From Reyranella sp. (GTDB taxonomy: Bacteria; Pseudomonadota; Alphaproteobacteria; Reyranellales; Reyranellaceae): a DNA stretch of 64,000 nt. Location: the NCBI RefSeq assembly GCF_004297405.1, contig NZ_SCVC01000032.1, positions 1-64,000 of the forward strand, given 5' to 3'. The notes beneath the pieces were generated by a model. The model ran no database searches, had not been told where the DNA came from, and saw only the letters and a list, made by a program, of their open reading frames with translations. The stretch's first letter is position 1. Each line of letters opens with the position of its first letter. The translations under genes were made by a program, and so were the position numbers. Positions 1-8,818 of the stretch are shown one piece after another.

Positions 1-1
1 C

Positions 2-133
2 AGCAAGGCCGACATCCTGTGGCGCAACATCGACGGCGCCGTCGCCCTCTGGAGCTCGACCCCGGCCGCGGGCGTGGGCTTCTCGGCCCAGGATATCGGC
101 GTTATCGGAAACGACTGGCACATTCAGGCCTAG
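2..133 (+). CDS. VCBS/FG-GAP repeat protein, C-terminal fragment
   Basis: The window opens inside a gene; only the last 43 codons are present, ending in TAG. The fragment reads DILWRNIDGAVALW and ends GNDWHIQA. This is the DILWRN-x-DG-x-VAxW and final W-H-I pattern typical of the closing repeat in secreted VCBS/FG-GAP beta-propeller proteins. Such proteins are usually large, secreted or surface-bound, and adhesive or calcium-binding. Nothing can be said about its length or partners because the start lies outside the window. The 68 bases to the next gene, which is convergent, show no clear terminator. Confidence 0.6.
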   Translation, partial: SKADILWRNIDGAVALWSSTPAAGVGFSAQDIGVIGNDWHIQA

Positions 134-201
134 CAGGCGGGTGTTTCCGTCTTTGGCATCGCGCCGCCACCTGATCCCGGTTGAAGGCGCGAGGCTATAG
201 C

Positions 202-1821
202 TCAGCTCAGCACCATCTCGCGATAGTTCGCCGCCGCGACCTCGTCGCAGCGGGCGCGGTAGGCCGGGGCGCTGCCGCTGTAGCGTGCGATGCGCCGGGT
301 CTGCTTGCCCTCGACATTGGTGTTGATGCCGGTGAACCACGAGTTCACCTCGTTGGAGAGCAATCCCACTGAGGCATCGAGCACCGTCTTCATCCAGGCC
401 TCGACGCCTTCCGGTGTGGCGTCGATGCGCGTCAGCCCGTGCTCGCGCATGAAACGCAGCAGGTCAGTCACCCATTCGACATTGTATTCGATGCTGCGGG
501 GGATATTGCCCAAAGCTGTATGGGGCCCCAGCAGCAGCAGCAGATTGGGAAAGCCCTCCACCGACATGCCGACGAAGGTCTCCGCCCCCTCGGCCCATTT
601 CTCCTTCAGCCGCCGGCCACCGACACCGCGGAAGTCGATGCGGTCGAAGGCGCCGGTCAGCGCATCGAAGCCGGTCGCATAGACGATCATGTCGAACTCG
701 AATTCGCGGGCGCTGGTTGCAATGCCGGTGGGCGTGATGCGCTGGATCGGCGTCTCGGTGATGTCGATCAGCTCGACATTGGGCTGGTTGTAGACCTCGT
801 AGTAGCGCGTCTCCAGTGGCACGCGGCGGGTGCCAAAGCCGTGGTTCTTGGGGATCAGCTTCTCAGCTACCGCCGGATCTTTGACGCGGCTCCTGATCTT
901 GCGTGCCACGAAATCGGAGATCAGCGCATTGGCCTTGGGGTCGGTCAGGATGTCGTTGAAGTTGCCGACCCAGATGCCAAAGCCGCGTTCGCCGTAGAGC
1001 TTCTCGAAGAAGGCCTCGCGCTCCTCGGCCGTTACGTCGAAGGTGGCGCGCGGATCGGCGGTGTGCAGGAAGCAGGCGAAGGTCTCCTGGCAGCGCCGGA
1101 AGATATCGGGATAGCTTTCGCGAATGGCGGACATCTCCGCCTTGTCGATCTTGCCGTTGTGCAAGGGCGCGCACCAATTGGGCGTGCGCTGGAACACGGT
1201 CAGGCTTTTCGCAGTTTTTGCGACCTCCTGGATCGTCTGCACGCCGGTGGCACCGGTGCCGATCACGGCGATGCGCTTGCCCTCGAAGTTCACCGGCTCG
1301 TGCGGCCAGCGCGCGGTGTGGCAGGACTGGCCCTTGAAGCTTTCGACGCCCTCGACGCGGGGCATCGTGGGCGCGGAGAGGGGGCCGATCGCCGTGATCA
1401 GGAAGCGCGCGGTCGCTGAACTGCCATCCTCCAGAGTTACGAGCCAGCTTCGCGTTTCCTCGTGCCAGTGGGCCGCCGCGACACGGCTCCTCAACTGGAT
1501 GTCGCGACGCAGGTCGAACTTGTCGGCGACATGGTTCAGGTAACGCAGCGTCTCGGGCTGGGGGGAGAAATGCTCGGTCCAGTCCCATTCCTCCAGCAGC
1601 TCTTTCGAGAAGGAGTAGCCGTAGGAATAGCTCTCCGAATCGAACCGCGCGCCGGGATAGCGGTTCCAGTACCAGGTGCCGCCGACGCCGGTGCCAGCCT
1701 CGAAGACGCGTACCTTCATGCCCAGTCCGCGCAGGCGGTGGAGCTGGAAGAGGCCCGACATGCCAGCACCGATGACGATGGCATCGAAGTCGGGCGCCGG
1801 TGTGCGTTGCTGGGCAACCAT
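202..1821 (-). CDS. FAD-dependent Baeyer-Villiger-type monooxygenase
   Basis: This 539-residue protein belongs to the flavin monooxygenase family. An N-terminal FAD Rossmann motif (GAGMSG, about residues 18-23) and a second NADPH Rossmann motif (GTGATG, about 188-193) flank FKGQSCHTARWP (about 162-173). That last motif matches the Baeyer-Villiger fingerprint FxGxxxHxxxW(P/D). The expected reaction is NADPH- and O2-dependent insertion of oxygen next to a ketone, giving an ester or lactone; the substrate cannot be read from sequence. The gene lies 12 bases after an SDR dehydrogenase on the same strand, an arrangement that fits alcohol-to-ketone-to-ester catabolism. Length is normal for the family and no active-site motif is missing. 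Confidence 0.88.
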   Translation of the reverse strand: MVAQQRTPAPDFDAIVIGAGMSGLFQLHRLRGLGMKVRVFEAGTGVGGTWYWNRYPGARFDSESYSYGYSFSKELLEEWDWTEHFSPQPETLRYLNHVADKFDLRRDIQLRSRVAAAHWHEETRSWLVTLEDGSSATARFLITAIGPLSAPTMPRVEGVESFKGQSCHTARWPHEPVNFEGKRIAVIGTGATGVQTIQEVAKTAKSLTVFQRTPNWCAPLHNGKIDKAEMSAIRESYPDIFRRCQETFACFLHTADPRATFDVTAEEREAFFEKLYGERGFGIWVGNFNDILTDPKANALISDFVARKIRSRVKDPAVAEKLIPKNHGFGTRRVPLETRYYEVYNQPNVELIDITETPIQRITPTGIATSAREFEFDMIVYATGFDALTGAFDRIDFRGVGGRRLKEKWAEGAETFVGMSVEGFPNLLLLLGPHTALGNIPRSIEYNVEWVTDLLRFMREHGLTRIDATPEGVEAWMKTVLDASVGLLSNEVNSWFTGINTNVEGKQTRRIARYSGSAPAYRARCDEVAAANYREMVLS

Positions 1822-1833
1822 GACTCGCCCCTC

Positions 1834-2805
1834 CTAACGGCCGACGGTCCAGCCGGCCTTGCCCGCGAAATCGGCGAAGAACTCGGGCTCGTAGGCCTTC
1901 TCCGGCGTCGCGCGCACCAGGTCGTCAATCAGTTCGGCGTCGCGACCGACCAGGATGCGCCAGCGCTCGTTGCGCACGCCGTCCAGAATGATGGTCGCAG
2001 CCTGGGCAGCTGTCGTCGGCGCATCCTCCAGGAAGCGCCGCGCCCGTTCGAGGATCATCTTGCGGATCTCCTCGTCGGAAACCTTGTCGATATCGGGGTT
2101 GCGCGCCGCGAGGCGCTTGCGGGCCAGTTCGATCTCGCGGGCAGTGATCTCCTCGCCCTGGTTGCCGGTCTGCACCTTGAGCGAATTCGAGGCGATCGAC
2201 GTGCCGATATGGCCCGGCATCACCACCGAGCATTTGATGTGAGGGGCGTTGAGGCGCAGGTCGGTGATCAGCGCCTCGGTGAAGCCCTTCACCGCGAACT
2301 TGGCGGCAGCATAGGCGGTCTGCGGGATGTCGGGTGCGATGAAGGCCCAGAAGCCGTTGACGCTCGACGTGTTGACGATGTGGCCGGCATCGGCGCGGCG
2401 CATCATCGGCAGGAAGGCACGCGTGCAGCGATAGACGCCACCCCAGCAGATGTCGAAGGTGCGCTCCCATTCGTCACGACCATTGACGAGGAAACTGCCG
2501 CCGCCGCCGATACCGGCATTGTTGAACAGCAGATGGATGCGGTCGGACTCCTGGTCCTTCTCGACTTCGTCACGGAAGCGCGCGACGTCGGCTTCCTTCG
2601 AGACGTCGGCGATGTGCGTGGTGATGCGCTGGCCCTGGCTCATGCCGCCGGCCTCGCAAAGCCGCTTGGTCTCGGCCATGGCGGCACCAGAGACATCGCA
2701 CATGGCGATGTTGCAGCCTTCGGCCGCCAACTGACGGGCCAGTTCGCGACCCATGCCCGTGCCGCCACCGGTGATGACGGCAATCCTCCCTGCGAAATCT
2801 TTCAT
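1834..2805 (-). CDS. SDR family NAD(P)-dependent oxidoreductase
   Basis: This is a 323-residue classical short-chain dehydrogenase. It has the cofactor motif TGGGTGMGR (about 12-20), NNAG (95-98), a serine in NTSSVNG (about 145-151) and the catalytic YAAAK (165-169). It is longer than the usual 250 residues, with an extra C-terminal region of roughly 60 residues. It probably oxidises a secondary alcohol or reduces a ketone for the Baeyer-Villiger enzyme encoded 12 bases downstream; this link is inferred from operon layout only. A purine-rich GGAGGGACC sits just ahead of the ATG. Confidence 0.88.
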   Translation of the reverse strand: MKDFAGRIAVITGGGTGMGRELARQLAAEGCNIAMCDVSGAAMAETKRLCEAGGMSQGQRITTHIADVSKEADVARFRDEVEKDQESDRIHLLFNNAGIGGGGSFLVNGRDEWERTFDICWGGVYRCTRAFLPMMRRADAGHIVNTSSVNGFWAFIAPDIPQTAYAAAKFAVKGFTEALITDLRLNAPHIKCSVVMPGHIGTSIASNSLKVQTGNQGEEITAREIELARKRLAARNPDIDKVSDEEIRKMILERARRFLEDAPTTAAQAATIILDGVRNERWRILVGRDAELIDDLVRATPEKAYEPEFFADFAGKAGWTVGR

Positions 2806-2865
2806 CGGTCCCTCCAGTGGCAGGAAGCACCGGATCGTGGCACGAGTCTAGGCGGGACGGAAAGC

Positions 2866-3780
2866 CTAAGTCCTGACGGGCGCCCTCTCGGCGGCCGCTT
2901 TGCGCAGGCGCGCAATCTCCTCGACGATGCTGATCTGCGACGTCTGTCGCGCCAGCTCCTCCGCCCGCTTGAGCTGCGGTGTCGCCGCCGCGGTGTCACC
3001 TTGCAACAGGCTGCTTCGGCCGGCGCGCAGGTAGAAGACGGCGGCCTCCGACGGCTTCCCGAGCTTCAGCGAAGCTTCACCTGCAAGGGCCAATACGCGG
3101 GCCATGCCGCGATAGTCGATCGCCTGCTGCCGGTTGGCGGCGGCCTGTTCGAAAGAGGTGAGGGCGGCACCTGCATTGCCGTCGAGCAAGGCGGCACGGC
3201 CCACCAGTTCCTGTCGGTCGGCCTGGATATCTGCCTGTTTGCTGGGCGCGATGGCAGCGATCGCTTGTGCCAGGGTGGCGCCATCGCCACGCTCCGCTGC
3301 GACCAGCCCGCGGATGAACCAGGCGCGGGGCGCCGTATCCACGTCGCGCGCCTTGAGTTCCAGTGCCTGCTGCGCAGCGGTCGCGGCCGTAGCGGTATCG
3401 CCCGCACGATAGGCGGCGGCGGCCTGAACCAGCATCAGCTCGGCCGGCACGGCGACCTGGCGCCGCTGCAGCTCGGCCTGCGCATTCCGTGTCGTCAGCA
3501 ACGCGGCCTTGGGATCGCCGGCGCGGATTTCTGCCAGGGCAAGATTGTAGGCCGTATCGGCGATGGCCTCGGCATCGTCGCGTTCGTAGGCGCGGGAGAG
3601 GGCGAGCTTGTACTGGCGCACAGCCTGCGCTGGCATACCGAGCGACAAGGCCTGTGTGCCGGCGCGGTTGGCCGTGTCGAGTTTGGTGTCGGGCGGCGGA
3701 CCCTGGTCGGCCGGCGTGCCACCGCCGCAGGCGACCAGCAGCAGTGCCGCCGCGATGGGAGCGGCGATCCGCAACACCAT
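2866..3780 (-). CDS. TPR-like lipoprotein of the MCE/Mla-type locus
   Basis: This is a predicted outer- or inner-membrane lipoprotein of 304 residues. I start it at the internal ATG (MVLRIAAP), not at the longer track start. That ATG gives a clean lipoprotein signal ending LVAC at about residues 15-18, and it overlaps the stop of the preceding mlaD-like gene in a TGATG junction. The mature part is Ala-rich and helical with TPR-like pairs (A-x-x-Y-x-L-A and G-x-x-x-A-A-L type), from about residue 40 to the end. Mla/Pqi-type loci often end with a small DUF330-type lipoprotein instead; this one has a different, tetratricopeptide-like architecture. It may act as a scaffold for the periplasmic MCE ring, which is inference. 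Confidence 0.7.
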   Translation of the reverse strand: MVLRIAAPIAAALLLVACGGGTPADQGPPPDTKLDTANRAGTQALSLGMPAQAVRQYKLALSRAYERDDAEAIADTAYNLALAEIRAGDPKAALLTTRNAQAELQRRQVAVPAELMLVQAAAAYRAGDTATAATAAQQALELKARDVDTAPRAWFIRGLVAAERGDGATLAQAIAAIAPSKQADIQADRQELVGRAALLDGNAGAALTSFEQAAANRQQAIDYRGMARVLALAGEASLKLGKPSEAAVFYLRAGRSSLLQGDTAAATPQLKRAEELARQTSQISIVEEIARLRKAAAERAPVRT

Positions 3781-4781
3781 CACGGCCGTACCTCGATCGC
3801 CGGGGCGCGGCGTCCGGTAGCCGGGGTGGCGTTGCTGCCGCTGCTGCCCCCGAAGAGCCAATGATGGCGCAACTGGCCAAGCAGGAGTTCGAGCTCGCGG
3901 GCGGCGAGCTGGGCCTGCAGCAGGGTCGTGGGCAGAGCGTCGGTCGTGTCGGTAACGTTGCGGGTGATCTGCGGAGTCGTCGCCGCGAGATTGCGTGTCG
4001 TAGTCTGCAGTGAGGCCAACACCGAATCGGTTTTCTGCAGGATCTGGCCGATGCGCGGATCCTTCGAGGTACGTTCGAGCTGGCTGGCGAGTTCGCGGAC
4101 GCTCACCAGGGTCGTTTCGAGATCGGTCGCCATCTTGTCGTTGGCGATCAGCCGGCCGACGACGCCTTCACCGCTCTCGACCCGCCGCGCGATGCCGGCA
4201 GCCGAAGACAGCGTCTGCTCCAGCGGTCCAGCCGGATCGCCGACGCGCTGGGCGACGGCCGTGATGGCAACCACGGCCTTCTGCACTTCGTCCAGGATGG
4301 GCAGGACCTTGGCGCGCACCTCGTCGATCATCTGGCCCAGCGTGTCGGTCGCGGCACGCTCGCTGTGGGCTATGACGACCGCGTAGGACCAGTCGAGCTC
4401 GGGCCCTGTGCCGCGCGAGATATCGAGATAGGCCGCACCCGCGACACCGAACTGGCGGCGGATCGAGACCTGGGAGTCGCGGCGGATGAATGGCCGCATC
4501 TGGTCCTCGACGCGGGCCACGGCATGCATGCGCTGGTTGGGGTCGATGACGATGCGCCGGATCTCGCCGGCGCGCGTGCCCAACACCTGAACCTCGGCGC
4601 CCGGCGCCAGTCCGGAGACGCCTTCATCGGGCAGCAGAATGCGCAAGGTGAAGGAGGGCTGGAACCAGTCCTTCAGCAGGCCGGCGTTGATCAGAACGGC
4701 GACGAACACGCCGATGCAGGCCAGCACGACGGCGCCGACGAGCTCGTCGAACTGGTAGACGCCGAAAATCGAGCGCTTCAT
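3780..4781 (-). CDS. MlaD-type MCE domain protein
   Basis: This 333-residue protein begins with a cytoplasmic stub, one membrane helix (about residues 13-33) and then an MCE domain (about 42-120), seen in LPDEGVSGLAPGAEVQVLG followed by GEIRRIVID. The rest is a long helical region with many polar heptads. MlaD-family proteins form periplasmic hexameric rings that carry lipids between MlaE permease and other components. The start overlaps the upstream ATPase-like gene by four bases (ATGA), and the stop overlaps the lipoprotein start by one base, so translation is probably coupled across the locus. Confidence 0.88.
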   Translation of the reverse strand: MKRSIFGVYQFDELVGAVVLACIGVFVAVLINAGLLKDWFQPSFTLRILLPDEGVSGLAPGAEVQVLGTRAGEIRRIVIDPNQRMHAVARVEDQMRPFIRRDSQVSIRRQFGVAGAAYLDISRGTGPELDWSYAVVIAHSERAATDTLGQMIDEVRAKVLPILDEVQKAVVAITAVAQRVGDPAGPLEQTLSSAAGIARRVESGEGVVGRLIANDKMATDLETTLVSVRELASQLERTSKDPRIGQILQKTDSVLASLQTTTRNLAATTPQITRNVTDTTDALPTTLLQAQLAARELELLLGQLRHHWLFGGSSGSNATPATGRRAPAIEVRP

Positions 4782-5476
4782 CGCCTCCTCACCTGCACCA
4801 GGCCATGGTCGCCGAGCCGGAACACCTGCTCGGCGGTCACGAAGCGAGCTGCTTCCGCTGCCAGGCTTTCAACGATCCACAGTACCGTTGCGCCGCGATC
4901 CAAGGCTTCGGCGATCGCCTGCGCCATCGGCACGGCGAGATCGGCCGTGGCCTCGAGCGATTGATCCTGCACCACTATGAGATCGGGTGCACCGAGAAAG
5001 CCGCGTACGCAGGCTGCACGAACGAGCGCACGCCGCGGCGTCGTCTCGCGCCGGCCAACCGGCAGGCCGGGCAGACCGAACAGGCGGGCCAGCGCCGTCG
5101 CTTCGGCGATCACCTCCTCGCGCGGCCGGTCGAAATGGTAGAAGCGCGCCACCAGCACGGATTCGAGAACGCTCATGTGCGCGGGCCAGACATGTGTCTG
5201 TACCACGGTGCCGATGCGGCGGCGGCGCGTCAGCCGCTCGCGCGCGCCACGCGCCTGCCAGTCGACGCCGAGGAAACGCACTTGCCCGTCGGTCGGCGCG
5301 GCGAGGCCGATGCAGAGGTCGACCAGCGCCACGGCATCGATCTCGTCGTCGACCTGCACCAGCGTGGCGCCGCCGCGCGGCAGCTCGAGGTCGATGCGGG
5401 TGGTCGTGGTGGAGAGCTGGCGCTCGCCTAAAGTTGCTGCTTGCAGGGAAAGGATCGATCGGGCGGGGCGCGCCAT
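4778..5476 (-). CDS. Degenerate MlaF-like ABC ATPase (pseudo-ATPase)
   Basis: At 232 residues this has the length and overall register of an MlaF-type ABC nucleotide-binding subunit and sits between mlaE-like and mlaD-like genes. The nucleotide motifs are gone. The Walker A region reads VQVDDEIDAVALVD instead of GPSGxGKTT. The signature LSGGMxxR is replaced by RRETTPRRAL. Walker B LIMFDEP is LIVVQDQ, and the switch histidine is E (IVES). The Q-loop glutamine (VVQTH) and the PDLI stretch remain, which anchor the alignment. The frame is open and translationally coupled on both sides, so this looks like a maintained pseudo-subunit and not a decayed gene. ATP hydrolysis by this chain is unlikely. 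Confidence 0.75.
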   Translation of the reverse strand: MARPARSILSLQAATLGERQLSTTTTRIDLELPRGGATLVQVDDEIDAVALVDLCIGLAAPTDGQVRFLGVDWQARGARERLTRRRRIGTVVQTHVWPAHMSVLESVLVARFYHFDRPREEVIAEATALARLFGLPGLPVGRRETTPRRALVRAACVRGFLGAPDLIVVQDQSLEATADLAVPMAQAIAEALDRGATVLWIVESLAAEAARFVTAEQVFRLGDHGLVQVRRR

Positions 5477-5477
5477 C

Positions 5478-6299
5478 TCAGCCCACCAGATCGAAGACGC
5501 CGTTGATCACCAGGATCGCCAGCGCCGACCGCACGAAGCCGCGCGGCACGATACGCTGCAGTTCGTCACCCTCGTCGCGACGGCCGAGTCCGGTCGCGCA
5601 GCAGACCAGCGCCACGAAGAAGCCAATGAAGATGCATTTCAGCGGTGGCACGATGAAGTCGCGCACCGTCATGGCGCGTTGCACCATGTCGGAGAAATCC
5701 CAGATCGAATAGGCGATGAGACCGAGACCGTGCGCGATCAGGTAGCCTGTGAGCAGGGTCGACAACAGCAGAACCGTTGCCATGCAGAAGGCACCCAGGG
5801 CAAAAGCCAGCGCCCGCGGCACGACCAGCAAGACCATCGGGTCGAGGCCCTGGATCTCGAACAGCCGCAGCCAGCCGCCGGTATGTGCTTCGCCCAGCTC
5901 GATCAGGGTGGCTGTGCCGTTGCGGCCGAAGATCAGCAATCCGACCAGGATCGGCACGAGTTCACGGATCAGCAGGATGACGATCACTTGGCCTACTAGC
6001 CCGGTCTGACCGGTCGCGGCGAGCCAGTAGACGGCCTGTGACACCAGGGCCACGCCGATCAGCAGGCCGGTCGCGACGGTGGTCGACAGCGACCGCACGG
6101 CCACGTTGTTCAGCATGCGCTTGAACTCGAGCCAGACCGGCCGACGCCAGGTCGAGCGGCGGCTGGCCACGACGAGTACCGTCGCGCTGAACGAGACGAA
6201 GAGCAGCAGGTTGCTGGTGCCTTGGCGCACGATCGCACCCAACCCGCCGAGCGCGCGTCGAATTCGACCGCGATCGAAGCTGTAAGTCGTGGGCGCCAT
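5478..6299 (-). CDS. MlaE-family ABC permease
   Basis: This 273-residue multi-spanning membrane protein has the MlaE/YrbE core. An N-terminal amphipathic segment is followed by about five hydrophobic helices. The conserved central stretch ELVPILVGLLIFGRNGTA is equivalent to the R-x-G-x-x-x-x-A-E-L-G-x-M region of the family, continuing as LIELGEA. It should form the inner-membrane channel of an MCE lipid transporter. I prefer the ATG that overlaps the upstream stop (TGATG) over a GTG one codon earlier. The next gene, encoding the ATPase-like subunit, begins one base after its stop codon. Confidence 0.85.
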   Translation of the reverse strand: MAPTTYSFDRGRIRRALGGLGAIVRQGTSNLLLFVSFSATVLVVASRRSTWRRPVWLEFKRMLNNVAVRSLSTTVATGLLIGVALVSQAVYWLAATGQTGLVGQVIVILLIRELVPILVGLLIFGRNGTATLIELGEAHTGGWLRLFEIQGLDPMVLLVVPRALAFALGAFCMATVLLLSTLLTGYLIAHGLGLIAYSIWDFSDMVQRAMTVRDFIVPPLKCIFIGFFVALVCCATGLGRRDEGDELQRIVPRGFVRSALAILVINGVFDLVG

Positions 6300-8701
6300 C
6301 ACGTGCGGCCGACCATGACGAAGGTCCGCATCGTGCCGGTCTCAGGCAGGAAATAACTGCCGCGCGGCCGGAAGAGAAAATCGCCCGACAACACTTCGTA
6401 GGCAGTCTCGGAGGCCGCGACGCTGCGTCGGCTGGCCGTCGCGGCCAGCACCTTGGCAACGCCCAGGGCCCCGCCCCACAGGCTACGGGTCGGCGGTTCG
6501 GTGCCGACGGTGGAGATCATCACCGTGCCGATATCGATGGCCAGACGGAAGTCGAGGCTGGTGCTCCACTGATCCTCGAACTCGATCAGCCGATCGCGCA
6601 GCGCCAGCATCGCCGTCGCCACGCAGCGCGCATTTTCACCGATGCTGTCGGCCTCTGGCGAAAACGCGGCCACGACGATCTGGTCGTCGAGCAGGGCGGC
6701 ATAGGTAGCGCCGCTGCGTTCGATCGAGAGGCGCAGCTCATGGACGATCGCATCCATCGCCGTGCGCTGGCCGCTGTCGGATGGCCGTTGCGTCACGCTT
6801 GTCCAGGTCGGCAGCTTGATCACGCCGACGGCCGCGCGGTCGACAGAGGATTCGCGCACATCTTCGAGAGCCGCGCCCTGCTGCAGCAAGGTGCGTTCGA
6901 GCCGAGCCTGGCGCTGCAGGAAACTGTCCGGCGGCCTCTCCTCGGCGGGGGGCGGCATCACGGCCGCAGCGAGAGCCTGCGAAGAGGTCGCCAGGGCGCC
7001 CGGTGTCGCGGCGGTGAACCGCAGCGCCAGCAGGATCGACAATGCATCGCAGAAGGCCGCGAGCCCCGCCGCGCGATCGCCTTGCCGCGGGTCCTCGACA
7101 CTCAGCAGGCCGATCGACTGTCCGGCCGCGACGATGGGGGCGAGGTAGACCCGCGAGATTCCCAAAGGCTCCAGATAGCTCGTGAACAGCTCGGAGGTGC
7201 GCCGGTCGCGTCCCGCATCGGCGGCGTCGATTGGTGCCCCCTTGTCGACGGCGGCGAAGAGATGAGGCATCTCATCGCGATGGAATTCGAGGCCGGCAGT
7301 ATGGTCGTCGACGGTGCGGTCGAAGCAATCCTCACAGGTGAGCGTGCGCCGGTCGGACGTGAGCCGCCAGATCGCCACGCGTTTGGCGTCGCATGCCGTT
7401 GCCGCACTTTCGGTTGCGCTCTGCAGGTTCTCGCCGGCAAGACCATCGGCAGTCGCAGCCCCTTGGGCGAGGTCGACGAAGGCCTGCGTGCGAAGCTCCA
7501 GGGCCTGTTGCCGGGTTGCGGCGGCGGTAGCACGGCGGTCGGCCAGCATGGAGCGCCAGGCCATCAGGCCGGTCAGTCCTGCTATGAGCAGCACCACGAC
7601 CACGGACATGAACAGCGCCGCCCAGCCGCTATCGACGACAAAGCCCGTGAAATCGGTCTCGGGCACGACGATCAGGACCACCCAGTTGTGGCCGCTCAAC
7701 ATCTTTACGGGCTCGGACGAGACGATGATGCGGCGCTCGTCGATATCGAGAACCTGGCGGCCGTAGCCTTCGACGCGCAGCCGGTTGTAGACCCGCGTCA
7801 GCACCGGATCGCCGATCTCGTCGAGCAGCGGCGAGGTCACGTCGGGGCGGTCGGCCGGCAGCCAGTCGTCACTGGGATAGGCGACGATCCGGCCCTGCTT
7901 GTCGATGATCAGGGCCTTGCCACTGACGCCGATACCGAGCTGTTTCAGGAAGGCGCAAAGCGTGGCGAGCTCGATGTCGACACTGAGCACATTCACGAGC
8001 TTGCCGTCGGCGTCGTAGTTCGGAATGGCAAACGAGATGCCGGGCTTCTTGACGGTGAAGAACAGATAGGTGGGTGTCCAGAAAGGTTTCTTGCTCTGCT
8101 CCGCGCCCTGGTACCAGGGCCGCGTCCTGGGATCGAAGGTGTCGGACGGATCGGTTTCGGTCGCCGTCACCTTGCCGGTGGCGTCGCGCCGAACCCAGGT
8201 GACGCGGCGGTTGCCGTCGCGGACGTCGATCGTCTTGGTGTCGTAGCCGCCCTGCTCGTTGCGGACGATGAACTGGAAGTTGCCCTCGGGATCGGCATAG
8301 CTGAAACCAGTGACCGGCCCAATCGTCGGCAGGGCATTCAGCGCGAATCGTTCAGCTTCGGGACCGCCCTCGGCAACGCTGCGGCCCTGCGCTGCCGCGC
8401 CCGCCAGTTCGAGGAACTGCTGCGCCGGCGAGAGATAGGCGTGCATCTGGACTTCGACACGCCGGTCGATGGCAGTGATCAGGTCGTTGGATAGGATGAT
8501 CGCGCCGCGGCGGTTGCTGTCATAGACGTAGAAGGCAATGGCCGAGATAAGCAGGACCACGGCGATCACGCCGATCACCGGCAGGCTGCGGCGCAGCCAG
8601 GTCCGCCAGGGCGCCTCGTTGCGGCCGGACCGACCGGCGCCTGAGAATACGGCCATGGCGCGAGCCATGGGGCGTGAGGCAGGTTTGGGCGGGCGTGCCA
8701 T
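6299..8701 (-). CDS. dCache-GAF sensor with degenerate class III cyclase domain
   Basis: This is an 800-residue membrane sensor. It has a first membrane helix (about 39-60), a periplasmic double-cache domain with the hallmark DPRTRPWY (about 190-197), a second helix (about 359-382), a GAF-like domain (about 400-560) and a C-terminal class III nucleotidyl cyclase fold (about 625-800). In the cyclase part the first metal Asp (usual LFADI) is Lys (VIKL). The transition-state Asn and Arg of the usual GDAVNxAARL are absent (GGALGVAKVL). The second metal Asp survives (LLDDQ). Catalysis is therefore doubtful. Its stop overlaps the mlaE-like start, so it probably senses an external ligand and regulates or joins the transporter; that role is inference. 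Confidence 0.75.
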   Translation of the reverse strand: MARPPKPASRPMARAMAVFSGAGRSGRNEAPWRTWLRRSLPVIGVIAVVLLISAIAFYVYDSNRRGAIILSNDLITAIDRRVEVQMHAYLSPAQQFLELAGAAAQGRSVAEGGPEAERFALNALPTIGPVTGFSYADPEGNFQFIVRNEQGGYDTKTIDVRDGNRRVTWVRRDATGKVTATETDPSDTFDPRTRPWYQGAEQSKKPFWTPTYLFFTVKKPGISFAIPNYDADGKLVNVLSVDIELATLCAFLKQLGIGVSGKALIIDKQGRIVAYPSDDWLPADRPDVTSPLLDEIGDPVLTRVYNRLRVEGYGRQVLDIDERRIIVSSEPVKMLSGHNWVVLIVVPETDFTGFVVDSGWAALFMSVVVVLLIAGLTGLMAWRSMLADRRATAAATRQQALELRTQAFVDLAQGAATADGLAGENLQSATESAATACDAKRVAIWRLTSDRRTLTCEDCFDRTVDDHTAGLEFHRDEMPHLFAAVDKGAPIDAADAGRDRRTSELFTSYLEPLGISRVYLAPIVAAGQSIGLLSVEDPRQGDRAAGLAAFCDALSILLALRFTAATPGALATSSQALAAAVMPPPAEERPPDSFLQRQARLERTLLQQGAALEDVRESSVDRAAVGVIKLPTWTSVTQRPSDSGQRTAMDAIVHELRLSIERSGATYAALLDDQIVVAAFSPEADSIGENARCVATAMLALRDRLIEFEDQWSTSLDFRLAIDIGTVMISTVGTEPPTRSLWGGALGVAKVLAATASRRSVAASETAYEVLSGDFLFRPRGSYFLPETGTMRTFVMVGRT

Positions 8702-8818
8702 TCGACTGTAACCTTACCATCGTTCCGGCGACGCAGGCATAGTGCGTGAGGCATGCACGCCTATCGCGCGCCATATTCGCGGTTCAGGAGTCCTCTCCCC
8801 TCTACCCAAGGAGAAGAC

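Noticed and set aside
1462-3864. Plus-strand ORF of 800 residues
   Set aside because: It runs antisense through the monooxygenase, SDR and lipoprotein genes; its composition is a GC-rich shadow and it lacks any domain, whereas the minus-strand genes have clear motifs.
6740-8494. Plus-strand ORF of 584 residues
   Set aside because: It is antisense to the cache-GAF sensor and has no recognisable domain.
8702-8722. GGAAC ahead of the cache sensor gene as an EcfG promoter
   Set aside because: The base run 16-17 positions downstream is TCGA, not CGTT.
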